Under the pieces are notes generated by a model. The model did not search any database and was not told the origin of the DNA. It worked only from the letters and a program-made list of their open reading frames with translations. Made by a program: the position numbers and the translations under genes. From Aquirhabdus sp. (GTDB taxonomy: Bacteria > Pseudomonadota > Gammaproteobacteria > Pseudomonadales > Moraxellaceae): DNA of 14,630 bases. Position 1 is the first letter of the stretch. Each line of letters opens with the position of its first letter. The DNA lies in assembly GCA_030150135.1 (NCBI GenBank), contig JASLGO010000116.1, forward strand, positions 1-14,630. Reading direction: 5' to 3'. Positions 7,432 through 14,499 of the stretch are shown here, in pieces.

Positions 7432-8112
7432 TTATTGATATTGAGCTGGTACTGAAGCTGGTGGGTTAATGCTCAGCTCTACACGACGGTTTTGGCTACG
7501 ACCTGCTTCAGTTGAATTATCTGCAACAGGGTTACTCATACCATAGCCTACTGCTTGTAGACGGCTTGCTGCTACGCCATTGCGGATCAAGTAATTTGAA
7601 ACACTATTGGCACGATCTTGTGACAACTGTTGGTTATATGCTGCATTACCAACGTTATCGGTATAACCACGCACAGTGATGGTTTGTTGCGGATTAGCAT
7701 TCAATGTTTGAGCTAGCTGGCTCAATGTACCCGCAAATGATGGGTTAATATCAGAACGCGCTGTCGCAAATGTAATTGCGCCTGGCATAATCAGGTCGAC
7801 GGCACCAGTTTGTGGGTTACGTTGAACATCAACACCAGTTCCTTGCATTTGTTGACGTAGTTGCGCTTCTTGGTGATCCATATACGCACCGACGCCACCA
7901 CCCAATACGCCGCCAATTGCAGCACCCGCAAGCATACGAGAACCGCGATTTTTACCTTTACTGGTTGCTGCACCTGCAAGCGCACCTAACAATGCACCAG
8001 CACCAGCACCGATACCAGTATCTCGATATTGTGATCGTCCAGTTTGTGGATCAGTCGCACAACCTGACAGTGTAAGACCAGCAACTACTGTTGAAATAAT
8101 TAATAGACGCAC
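7432..8112 (-). CDS. OmpA-family lipoprotein, YiaD-like (glycine zipper plus peptidoglycan-binding domain)
   Basis: This outer-membrane lipoprotein probably tethers the membrane to peptidoglycan. Numbering from the preferred GTG start (226 residues), the signal peptide ends in LSGC with Cys18. A Gly/Ala-rich glycine-zipper region follows at about 32-77, then an OmpA C-terminal domain at about 108-215. The domain has GYTDNVGNAAYNQQLSQDRA, holding the Asp (152) and Arg (167) that bind diaminopimelate in OmpA. NRRVEL follows near the end. The longest frame starts at ATG 8118, but the SD (GGAG, 8123-8120) is only 1 nt from that ATG and 7 nt from the GTG at 8112, which favours the GTG; the difference is two residues. 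Layout and length match E. coli YiaD. Confidence 0.9.
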   Translation of the reverse strand: MRLLIISTVVAGLTLSGCATDPQTGRSQYRDTGIGAGAGALLGALAGAATSKGKNRGSRMLAGAAIGGVLGGGVGAYMDHQEAQLRQQMQGTGVDVQRNPQTGAVDLIMPGAITFATARSDINPSFAGTLSQLAQTLNANPQQTITVRGYTDNVGNAAYNQQLSQDRANSVSNYLIRNGVAASRLQAVGYGMSNPVADNSTEAGRSQNRRVELSINPPASVPAQYQ

Positions 8113-8118
8113 GGACAT

Positions 8119-8475
8119 TCTCCAAAATTAATGTTTTTTAACAAGCACATTTTGATAGTGATAACACTATCGATGCCATATACTTTTTGTTAACAATAAT
8201 ACATTTTGTTACATGGCAAGAACTGCCAATTATGACACATGATCCTCTTTATTATAGAAAATCAGCATAAAAATAAAGAAATATTTCTTAAATTCACATA
8301 AGAATTTTTAATAAAAATTAAAATAAATCTAAATCTTACAAAATAGCATCGACAATCATTTGGTAAAAACACATTAATATACACATGCGCATTTTTAACA
8401 TTGCCCTCATCGCACTTAATCAATATGATAGGGCGAACTTAATTTTAAGCTGTTTATTCTGATCGGAGCTTAGTA
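8119..8475. promoter_or_regulatory. Divergent intergenic region with an 18-bp dyad (8154-8171)
   Basis: This AT-rich spacer of 357 bp lies between the divergent OmpA-like lipoprotein and acyltransferase genes and must hold promoters for both. I see no gene. A perfect dyad GATAGTG-ATAA-CACTATC lies at 8154-8171, about 40 nt before the lipoprotein start. A second small palindrome, TTGTTAACAA, lies at about 8187-8196. Either could be an operator or a leader hairpin. No promoter box is clear enough to call. Confidence 0.4.
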
Positions 8476-9450
8476 ATGGCACGCATTTCTGCATTATCAT
8501 CACAACCTTCTTTGATTGAACGTGCACGCGGAACTCTTATCGGAGCAGCAATCACAGCCAGTACATTTACACTAGGTCCTCCAGTATTAGCGATTGGGTT
8601 AGTACGAGTCTTAACACCAACACGTCTAGCTGGACAAACGCTAGATCAACTCGCGATTAACCTCACCAATAAATGGCTAGGCATCAACAGTTGGCTCATT
8701 GACAATGTTCTTCCTGAGATTGAATGGCAGCTCACCATGCCAACGGGTCTAAGTCTCGATAAACAATACCTGCTGATTTGTAATCATCAAAGCTGGGTCG
8801 ATACAACGGTCATGCAACACATTGGTCTACCGCGTATGCCATTGACGCGTTTTTTCACAAAATGGGAGCTTATTTTTATCCCATTTCTAGGACTAGCCTT
8901 TAAAATTCTAGGCTTCCCAATGATGAAACGACATAGCAAAGAAGCGATTGCAAAGAATCCAGCATTAAAACAACAAGACATGATCGAAGCAAAACGCGCT
9001 TGTGAAGGGTTATTAAATCAGCCTTTTACCTTACTTAACTATCTAGAAGGCACGCGATTCACGCCAAAGAAACATGCAGCACAGCAATCGCCCTATCCTA
9101 ATTTATTGAAACCAAAAGCTGGAGGTTTAGGACTGGCCATTCAGATTTTAGGTCAACGTGTCGATGGGTTAATTGACATGACGATTGTTTATCCAGATGG
9201 GATTCCAGGATATACCGATTTTTGGATGGGGCGAGTTCGACGGATCGGCGTCGACTTGCGTGAAATCCAAATTCCCGATTGGGCTTTAGCCGGTGATTAC
9301 GAGGAAGATCGCGAATTTCGCGCGCGTTTTCATACATGGGTCGCAGAACTATGGGCTAATAAACAACGAACTATTGACCAAATGATGAATCGTTTTAACC
9401 ATGTAGACGATGCTTTAGCTCCCGCAAACATGCAAATTAATGCAAAATAA
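8476..9450 (+). CDS. PlsC-type (LPLAT family) acyltransferase, YihG-like
   Basis: This is a membrane-associated glycerolipid acyltransferase that probably moves an acyl chain onto a lysophospholipid or glycerol-phosphate acceptor. The 324 residues start with a hydrophobic segment at about 19-46. The catalytic NHxxxxD motif is NHQSWVD, with His104 and Asp109. A second block, KWELIFIPFLG, follows at about 132-142. The acceptor-binding EGTR motif is at 191-194, and a block around TIVYPDG (about 237-243) supports the later PlsC motif. Length and motifs resemble E. coli YihG rather than the shorter essential PlsC. The SD CGGAG precedes the ATG with about 7 nt spacing. The next gene starts 75 bp downstream on the same strand and may be co-transcribed. 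Confidence 0.88.
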   Translation: MARISALSSQPSLIERARGTLIGAAITASTFTLGPPVLAIGLVRVLTPTRLAGQTLDQLAINLTNKWLGINSWLIDNVLPEIEWQLTMPTGLSLDKQYLLICNHQSWVDTTVMQHIGLPRMPLTRFFTKWELIFIPFLGLAFKILGFPMMKRHSKEAIAKNPALKQQDMIEAKRACEGLLNQPFTLLNYLEGTRFTPKKHAAQQSPYPNLLKPKAGGLGLAIQILGQRVDGLIDMTIVYPDGIPGYTDFWMGRVRRIGVDLREIQIPDWALAGDYEEDREFRARFHTWVAELWANKQRTIDQMMNRFNHVDDALAPANMQINAK

Positions 9451-9464
9451 AGCCTATATATGTG

Positions 9465-9489
9465 TTTGATCATCTCGTGATTGATCAAA
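9465..9489 (+). other. Inverted repeat between the acyltransferase and the voltage-sensor-like gene
   Basis: TTTGATCA (9465-9472) and TGATCAAA (9482-9489) form an 8-bp stem with a 9-nt loop, just after the acyltransferase stop. It has no T-run, so it is not a clear terminator and the two genes may still share a transcript. The half-site matches the core of the palindrome at 1823-1834 upstream of the adhesin; this could be chance. Confidence 0.35.
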
Positions 9490-9525
9490 ACTGATGATGA
9501 TTAAGCACTAAAAGGGTCATATTAA

Positions 9526-10572
9526 ATGCCAATGGATTCAACCGCCTCCTCAGCCAAAACTGAGGAGAACTCACGATCACCACAGCATCCTCAACCCAGC
9601 AAAATTAGCTTAATTTACGACATGCTGATGGTGGTGAGTGTTTTGGCGAGTCTAGTTTTACTGACCGCTCAATACATTCTGAATGCTGAATTTGGTTGGA
9701 TACAAGATTTAATGGCATTCTCAAACGTCTCCCCAACACAAGAGCTTCTGTTCAAGAAAACCTTAAAAAACATCAATCATTTTATTACTGGTTTTCTGGT
9801 GATTGAAATTGCTGTCCGCTGGTTGATTGCTATTATCCAGCAGCGGCATTTTCGTTGGTTTTTCTTCCCATTTATCCACTGGTATGAGGTTTTGGGATGT
9901 TTACCTATTCTGCGCCCATTACGATTATTTAGAACCTTTGTGATCGCCTACCGTCTTTACTTATTAGGCTATCCAATACTTCCCAGCTCTTGGATTATTA
10001 AAGGTCGGTTCTATTACGAACTCGTGCTTGAAGAACTTTCAGATCGAATTGTATTACGCGTTCTTGATGGCGTATCGTCCGAACTGAAACAGAATAAAAC
10101 ACACTATATTCTGCTAGATCGCATTATTGACAGTCACCGCCCTCAATTAATTAAGGTGCTTACAGAAATACTAGAGGCTAATTTCCCCAACTATATCCAA
10201 AAAAATCAAGAAACCCTCAGTCTATACGTTACAAATGCCGTTGAACGCTCTATACAAAATACCCCTGAATTACAACAAATGCTCAATTTGATGCCCGTAA
10301 TCGGAACCCTCATTTCTCAACGCATCGAATTAGTGAGTGTTAAACTCGCTGAAAATATGACTGTCGAATTGCTACAACCATTTACTCAACGACCCTATCC
10401 GATCTATTCAGAAGTTGCACACCATATCGGAAGCCTGCATGTTCATACGCCAGAATTTGAAGCTCTCGTAAACTCTGTTGTCATTGAAGCCATTGATGTC
10501 ATTCGTAAGCAGGTATCCATTCAACAATGGAAAACCGCAGACTACGGTTCGACAAACCATCAAAATAGCTGA
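9526..10572 (+). CDS. Membrane protein with a voltage-sensor-like N-terminal half; function unknown
   Basis: I recognise no named family over the full 348 residues. After a polar Pro-rich start, hydrophobic segments lie at about 29-52, 83-104, 112-129 and 133-149. Their order and key residues recall an ion-channel voltage sensor: the second has Glu94 and Arg98 (VIEIAVRWL), the third ends in GCLPIL (124-129), and the fourth carries Arg at 130, 133, 136 and 143 (LRPLRLFRTF). No pore helix or selectivity filter follows. Instead there is a mostly helical soluble region of about 190 residues. AAGGG precedes the ATG at 9526 by 9 nt; a second ATG is at 9532. It lies between the acyltransferase gene and minC, possibly in the acyltransferase operon. 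The voltage-sensor reading is an inference from motif spacing. Confidence 0.8.
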   Translation: MPMDSTASSAKTEENSRSPQHPQPSKISLIYDMLMVVSVLASLVLLTAQYILNAEFGWIQDLMAFSNVSPTQELLFKKTLKNINHFITGFLVIEIAVRWLIAIIQQRHFRWFFFPFIHWYEVLGCLPILRPLRLFRTFVIAYRLYLLGYPILPSSWIIKGRFYYELVLEELSDRIVLRVLDGVSSELKQNKTHYILLDRIIDSHRPQLIKVLTEILEANFPNYIQKNQETLSLYVTNAVERSIQNTPELQQMLNLMPVIGTLISQRIELVSVKLAENMTVELLQPFTQRPYPIYSEVAHHIGSLHVHTPEFEALVNSVVIEAIDVIRKQVSIQQWKTADYGSTNHQNS

Positions 10573-10789
10573 TGAAACAATGGAGATAAATCAAGGATTC
10601 TCATCAAAGCAATCTAAGTCAGAATTCTCATAGTTTATCTCTAGCACTCTGAGATATTTTGCTCTACGATGCGAACTGCGCTACTTGACGAAGATCACTT
10701 CTCGTCACGCGCATCTGGTTGTCATATACGCATTTTTAGTTAATAAATGGTCACTGATTAAGTTGTTGACCCTAAGGACATCTCGACTC

Positions 10790-11491
10790 ATGAGCGATAT
10801 TCGCCTGAATGGCAAAATGGTTAGTTTTACTCGTATTACATTAGAAACTGACAACCTAGCAAACATAGAACGTGACATCACCAATCTCGCAAGTAAACTT
10901 ATAGGAATGCCTGTGATTGTCGATGCAACAATCGAAATTCCTTTAGACAGCATCCTAGCCTTACTACGCAAGCATGGATTACAGCCTTTGGCTGTTGTAG
11001 AAGGGCATCTTGCAAATCAGGCTCGTGCAATCCAATTCCCCGTGCTCGCCGCAGATCCAGCAATGCAACGGATCACACCCACAGAACCAGCAGTTGAGCC
11101 TAAGAATGGATCGTTTGGCATCAAAAAGAAACAATCCATTGAGCAGGAAACAACTGGCGATACACTTCATACAGAAGTCTTGCGTACAGGACAACGCCTC
11201 GTCATTGAACAAGGTGACCTCATTTTAATGGCAGATATGAATAGCGGAGCTGAAGTCATCTCAGCAGGCTCAATTCACGTCTACGGAACAGCACGAGGAC
11301 GCCTAATGGCCGGTGCATCAGGCGCACTCAATGTACACATCTTCTGTCAGCGACTTGAAGCCGAACTCGTTTCAGTTTCGGGAACCTTTTGTGTCGCTGA
11401 AGACATTCCTGCAGAAATGATTGGGAAAGCTGTTTATATCAGCTTATCCTCTGCAGGAACTCTGGAATTCAACCTCATCAATCCATCTTAA
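10790..11491 (+). CDS. minC: Septum site-determining protein MinC
   Basis: MinC inhibits FtsZ polymerisation near the poles when recruited to the membrane by MinD. The 233 residues show both domains: an N-terminal FtsZ-antagonist domain at about 1-80 and, after a linker, the C-terminal beta-helix that dimerises and binds MinD. The latter starts with RTGQ, where many homologues have RSGQ, then GDLILMADMNSGAEV, SIHVYGTARGRLMAGA, IFCQRLEAELVSVSG. The frame stays open back to a TTG at 10685, but homologues start at MSDIRLNGK, so the ATG at 10790 is used; AAGGA lies 11 nt upstream, somewhat far. Length matches E. coli MinC. A 200-bp gap separates it from minD. Confidence 0.95.
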   Translation: MSDIRLNGKMVSFTRITLETDNLANIERDITNLASKLIGMPVIVDATIEIPLDSILALLRKHGLQPLAVVEGHLANQARAIQFPVLAADPAMQRITPTEPAVEPKNGSFGIKKKQSIEQETTGDTLHTEVLRTGQRLVIEQGDLILMADMNSGAEVISAGSIHVYGTARGRLMAGASGALNVHIFCQRLEAELVSVSGTFCVAEDIPAEMIGKAVYISLSSAGTLEFNLINPS

Positions 11492-11544
11492 GTGGCATGT
11501 AATTTGAATTGATTTTAAGTATTGGTTCTAAATTTTAGGTAATA

Positions 11545-11574
11545 TTGTTGCCATTAAATTAATTTTAGTATACT
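11545..11574 (+). promoter_or_regulatory. Putative sigma-70 promoter for minD-minE
   Basis: TTGTTG (11545-11550) and TATACT (11569-11574) are separated by 18 bp, a reasonable match to the sigma-70 consensus. It lies in the minC-minD gap, about 118 nt before the minD start, and would let minDE be expressed apart from minC. Confidence 0.45.
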
Positions 11575-11611
11575 GATACGTCTAATCGATTTTTTATTCA
11601 CGATATATAGT

Positions 11612-11638
11612 GCACTTTAATTTAAGTGCTATTTTTTA
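11612..11638 (+). terminator. Terminator-like hairpin in the minC-minD gap
   Basis: GCACTT (11612-11617) pairs with AAGTGC (11624-11629) around a 6-nt loop and is followed by TATTTTTT. The stem is short, so it may be only partly effective. It lies downstream of the putative minD promoter and upstream of minD, so it could end minC transcripts or attenuate minDE. Confidence 0.45.
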
Positions 11639-11691
11639 CAAATAGCTGATGCTGTCATCGCAAGATTCAATATCAGGGAAAGGAGTTTAAT

Positions 11692-12510
11692 GTGGCAAAA
11701 ATCGTTGTCGTAACCTCAGGTAAAGGCGGCGTCGGCAAAACGACGACTAGCGCATCATTTGCCACAGGGTTAGCCTTACGCGGCTATAAAACTGTTGTTG
11801 TCGATTTTGATGTCGGTTTACGTAATCTTGACTTGATCATGGGTTGTGAACGCCGCGTTGTATATGATCTTGTTAATGTCATTCATAATGAAGCCCGCCT
11901 TTCACAAGCATTAATCCGTGATCGTGAAATTGAAACGCTTTATGTATTGCCAGCCAGTCAAACACGTGACAAAGACGCACTCACTGACGAAGGCGTAGCA
12001 CGCGTTATTGAAGAACTCTCTGCCGATTTCGATTACATCGTATGTGATTCACCAGCTGGAATCGAACGTGGTGCAATTCTCGCAATGTATCATGCAGATG
12101 AAGCACTGATCGTCACCAATCCAGAAATCTCCTCAGTTCGTGACTCAGACCGTATCATCGGTATGCTACACAGCAAGACTAAGAAAGTTGAACAAAACAT
12201 TGGTCGCGTACGCGAACATCTCGTCATTACTCGCTTCGATCCAGATCGCGCAAGCCGCGATGAAATGATGACCATTGACGACATTTCAAAAGATATCTTG
12301 AAAGTACCTACTCTTGGCGTTATTCCAGAATGCACTTCTGTATTGAACGCATCAAACCAAGGTGTTCCAACTATTCGTGACATCGACTCAAAAGCAGGTC
12401 AAGCCTACGATGATCTCGTCGCACGTTTCTTGGGTGAAGACCGTCCATATCGCCATATTCAGCCACAAAAACAAGGCTGGTTGGCACGCTTGTTTGGAGT
12501 GCAATCATGA
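11692..12510 (+). CDS. minD: Septum site-determining ATPase MinD
   Basis: MinD is a membrane-cycling ATPase that carries MinC to the polar membrane and is released by MinE. The 272 residues have the deviant Walker A motif GKGGVGKTT at 10-18, with both lysines (11 and 16), the conserved Asp38 and Asp40 of VVVDFDVGLRNLD, and CDSPAGIE (118-125, Asp119) as the Walker B-like segment. The C-terminal amphipathic membrane-targeting helix QGWLARLFG is at 261-269. The start is GTG at 11692 with a strong AGGAG 6 nt upstream; an overlapping ATG at 11690 is in another frame. The stop overlaps the minE start as ATGA, so MinE is translationally coupled to MinD. Confidence 0.98.
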   Translation: MAKIVVVTSGKGGVGKTTTSASFATGLALRGYKTVVVDFDVGLRNLDLIMGCERRVVYDLVNVIHNEARLSQALIRDREIETLYVLPASQTRDKDALTDEGVARVIEELSADFDYIVCDSPAGIERGAILAMYHADEALIVTNPEISSVRDSDRIIGMLHSKTKKVEQNIGRVREHLVITRFDPDRASRDEMMTIDDISKDILKVPTLGVIPECTSVLNASNQGVPTIRDIDSKAGQAYDDLVARFLGEDRPYRHIQPQKQGWLARLFGVQS

Positions 12511-12785
12511 GCTTTTGGGCAAATCTATTTAAATCAGAGCCAGCACCAACGAGTCGTAAAACTGCAGCTGATCGCTTAAAAGTGATTATCGCAACCGAAA
12601 ATCGTCTGGGCCGTCGTTTATCTCAAGAAACAATCAATCGCATGAAATCTGAAATTATGGAAGTCGTCAATCGTTATGTTCGTGGGGTTAATACGAATGA
12701 CATCCACATGACGATCCGTTCCGAAGATAATATCGAAATGTTGGAAATGAATATTAACTTACCTGAAGACCAACCATTAAGTTAA
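12507..12785 (+). CDS. minE: Cell division topological specificity factor MinE
   Basis: MinE forms the ring that stimulates MinD ATPase and drives the pole-to-pole oscillation, keeping the division inhibitor away from midcell. The 92 residues show an N-terminal amphipathic segment (SFWANLFK, 2-9), then the MinD-binding stretch containing ADRLKVIIATENR (about 21-33). The topological-specificity domain follows, with MKSEIMEVVNRYV and a C-terminal EMLEMNINLPE strand. Length is close to the 88 residues of E. coli MinE. It begins inside the minD stop codon (ATGA), and a strong terminator follows 17 nt after its stop. Confidence 0.97.
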   Translation: MSFWANLFKSEPAPTSRKTAADRLKVIIATENRLGRRLSQETINRMKSEIMEVVNRYVRGVNTNDIHMTIRSEDNIEMLEMNINLPEDQPLS

Positions 12786-12801
12786 TCACGCAACATATCC
12801 A

Positions 12802-12842
12802 CTGCATATGAGTTGATAAATCATCATATGCAGTTCTTTTTC
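12802..12842 (+). terminator. Intrinsic terminator after minE
   Basis: A perfect 10-bp stem, CTGCATATGA (12802-12811) with TCATATGCAG (12824-12833), has a 12-nt loop and is followed by TTCTTTTTCTTT. It lies 17 nt after the minE stop and ends the minDE transcript. Confidence 0.85.
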
Positions 12843-12858
12843 TTTATTGATAAAGAAA
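12837..12858. repeat. AT-rich palindrome between two terminators
   Basis: TTTTCTTTAT (12837-12846) and ATAAAGAAAA (12849-12858) form a perfect 10-bp inverted repeat around 2 nt. It shares the T-run of the preceding terminator and is the middle of three successive dyads between minE and the next gene. Confidence 0.6.
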
Positions 12859-12861
12859 ATT

Positions 12862-12907
12862 AAGGCAAAATGACGCACCTTACGGTGATATACATTTTGC
12901 CTTTTTT
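12862..12907 (+). terminator. Second terminator-like long hairpin upstream of the PA4642-family gene
   Basis: AAGGCAAAATG (12862-12872) pairs with CATTTTGCCTT (12893-12903) over 11 bp, and the arm contains a smaller stem, CACC-TTAC-GGTG (12876-12887). TTTT follows, as expected of an intrinsic terminator. It could be a backup stop for minDE or the end of a short RNA. Confidence 0.7.
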
Positions 12908-12960
12908 ATGGCGAGATTACTTATACCGCAGAAAAGATTGATTGAATTTTTGGAGTGATC

Positions 12961-13248
12961 ATGGCTTTTAATCAGCCCGCAACGTTTAATGAAGAATGGC
13001 CAGATAAGCGCGTTTTTGCATTTCTAAATCACTTACCACCTGAAGGTGTAGACGCAGATTTTCATGTTTTATACGATGCCTACAAACACATGCGTCCGTT
13101 TGACTTTGAACGCCTCCTTGTGAAATTTAAAGAACTTGGTCGTAATGTAAATGCATTAGATCAAAAGGGTCGTACTTTAGCCCAAGTCATCTCAGCTCAC
13201 CCAAATCAAAATAAGCAGTTCTTAGAACTCCTTACAAAGTTTGCTTAA
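12961..13248 (+). CDS. PA4642-family small protein, function unknown
   Basis: This acidic soluble protein of 95 residues belongs to the family of Pseudomonas aeruginosa PA4642, as judged from the arrangement DADFHVLYDAYKHMRPFDFE, then GRNVNALDQKGRTL and an H-x-N-Q C-terminal segment. No signal peptide, membrane segment or catalytic motif is visible. The frame opens two codons earlier at a GTG (12955), but GGAG lies just before that, 6 nt from the ATG at 12961, which is therefore the better start. The next gene, of the YehS family, begins 27 bp after its stop, so the two probably form a small operon. Upstream hairpins separate them from minDE. Confidence 0.85.
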   Translation: MAFNQPATFNEEWPDKRVFAFLNHLPPEGVDADFHVLYDAYKHMRPFDFERLLVKFKELGRNVNALDQKGRTLAQVISAHPNQNKQFLELLTKFA

Positions 13249-13275
13249 TCTAAATCTAATGAATGTCGTGTAATT

Positions 13276-13737
13276 ATGATGAATAATGACGTATTACGCA
13301 GCATACGCTATATGCTCAATTTTTCTGACAGTCGCATGGTCGATATCTTTGCAGTGGCAGACTATCGTGTTGCTGAAGCTGATGTTGCAGATTTTTTGCG
13401 TCCAGAAGATGATACTGACTTCCTAGCAATTCCAGACGAAGCAATGCTGTACTTTTTGAATGGTTTAATTATTCATTTACGCGGTAAAAAAGACGACCAA
13501 CCATCTCCTCCTGTTACACTGCCAAATTCAAACAACCTTATGCTAAAAAAGCTAAGAGTTGCTTTTAATTTGAAAGAAGAAGACATGCTAAGCATTCTAC
13601 AATCAGTAGACTTCAATATCTCTAAACCAGAGTTATCTGCTTTGTTCCGTGCTGAAGGTCATAGCAATTACCGTGCTTGCGGCGATCAGTTTCTAAGAAA
13701 CTTTCTGAAAGGTTTGACCCTACGTATCCGCAATTAG
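13276..13737 (+). CDS. DUF1456 family protein, YehS-like
   Basis: This soluble protein of 153 residues has two copies of the DUF1456 domain, as in E. coli YehS. The first runs over about 4-68 (NDVLRSIRYMLNFSDSRMVD through to LNGLIIHLRG). The second runs over about 87-150 (LMLKKLRVAFNLKEEDMLSI through to FLKGLTLRIR). Each copy keeps the family pattern of an N-terminal helix, a short acidic segment and a terminal F-L-x-G-L helix. The function is unknown; a nucleic-acid or regulatory role has been guessed for such repeats but nothing here shows one. ATG codons at 13276 and 13279 are both possible; no strong SD precedes either. It lies 27 bp after the PA4642-family gene and is likely co-transcribed. 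Confidence 0.9.
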   Translation: MMNNDVLRSIRYMLNFSDSRMVDIFAVADYRVAEADVADFLRPEDDTDFLAIPDEAMLYFLNGLIIHLRGKKDDQPSPPVTLPNSNNLMLKKLRVAFNLKEEDMLSILQSVDFNISKPELSALFRAEGHSNYRACGDQFLRNFLKGLTLRIRN

Positions 13738-13743
13738 ATTCAG

Positions 13744-13774
13744 AACATCCCACCTCATCAGAAGCTGGGATGTT
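13744..13774 (+). terminator. Hairpin after the YehS-like gene (weak terminator)
   Basis: AACATCCCA (13744-13752) and TGGGATGTT (13766-13774) form a perfect 9-bp stem with a 13-nt loop, 6 nt after the stop codon. Only TTCAAG follows, so it lacks a proper T-run. It lies between two convergent genes and may act as an imperfect terminator or 3' stabiliser. Confidence 0.5.
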
Positions 13775-13826
13775 TCAAGAACAATCCTCATGCCCATCAA
13801 ACCACCACCTTACAATTCTTCAAGAG

Positions 13827-14312
13827 CTACTTGCCTGTAGGACGTTTACTCGGATCATCAGCGGGATTGACATATGTCAATGCGAATGGACCAAGTGCTT
13901 CAACCTGAACAATCACTGCAGTCTTCGCCATCGCATAATGATGCATGTCAGCAGGAAGAAGCGCATAACTACCCGCAGACAGTCCTTTCATGGTCGACTT
14001 ATCGAATTTGTCACCCATACCTAATGCAAATTTTCCTGAGAGAACTGTCACATGCTCATCCGTTGGATGCCAGTGTGGCGCAATCTTATAACCTGCAGGC
14101 ATCTTAAGTCGTACTACAAAAATACCTGATTTTCCTGGATCTCCAGAAACAACCGTGAATGAAGCTCCTTTTTCAAAGATAGGCGGTGCCTCACCCCATT
14201 TTAATTCCGATGCGGTTACCATGACATCTGACGGCATCATGGTCTGTTCGGCTACGGCAACTCCGACCACCGACATCAGACCAACGGCAATACAAGCTAA
14301 AATCTTGTTCAT
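13827..14312 (-). CDS. Exported cupin-domain protein
   Basis: This predicted periplasmic cupin protein has 161 residues. A signal peptide (MNKILACIAVGLMSVVGVAVA) is probably cut after Ala21. The barrel starts near residue 50 and carries the first cupin motif HWHPTDEHVTVLSG, with His80, His82 and Glu86 as metal ligands. The second motif is AGSYALLPADMHHYAM, with His124 or His125 as the fourth ligand. A metal-dependent enzyme or a binding protein are both possible; the substrate is unknown. The frame extends upstream to 14366, but AAGGAG lies 6 nt before the ATG at 14312 and the signal peptide begins there, so the shorter form is preferred. It is flanked by a convergent YehS-like gene and by the rRNA operon terminator. 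Confidence 0.85.
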   Translation of the reverse strand: MNKILACIAVGLMSVVGVAVAEQTMMPSDVMVTASELKWGEAPPIFEKGASFTVVSGDPGKSGIFVVRLKMPAGYKIAPHWHPTDEHVTVLSGKFALGMGDKFDKSTMKGLSAGSYALLPADMHHYAMAKTAVIVQVEALGPFALTYVNPADDPSKRPTGK

Positions 14313-14452
14313 CTCAATCTCCTTGTTATTAATTTTATTATTGATACATAACTTGCTCAGAATCAATTGAACTTCATCTACTACTTGTCAATGAGCAAAA
14401 TAGCAACTTTGAAAGCAGTTGAATAAAATATGCTCACATCTTCTTATACTCC

Positions 14453-14476
14453 CTTTATTGTTACCTGACAATAAAG
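14453..14476. repeat. Inverted repeat upstream of the cupin gene
   Basis: CTTTATTGT (14453-14461) and ACAATAAAG (14468-14476) form a perfect 9-bp stem around a 6-nt loop, without a T-run on either side. It lies about 140 nt upstream of the cupin start and just downstream of the rRNA terminator. It could be an operator or an RNA hairpin; nothing decides which. Confidence 0.4.
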
Positions 14477-14499
14477 TTAATCATGAGCAATTTACAGTC

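Noticed and set aside
10685..10789. N-terminal extension of MinC from TTG
   Set aside because: Homologous MinC proteins start at the equivalent of MSDIRLNGK, and the extension is unlike any MinC domain.
14384..14389. TTGACA on the minus strand upstream of the cupin gene as a promoter
   Set aside because: The -35 is perfect, but no acceptable -10 lies at 16-18 bp spacing, so I do not call a promoter.
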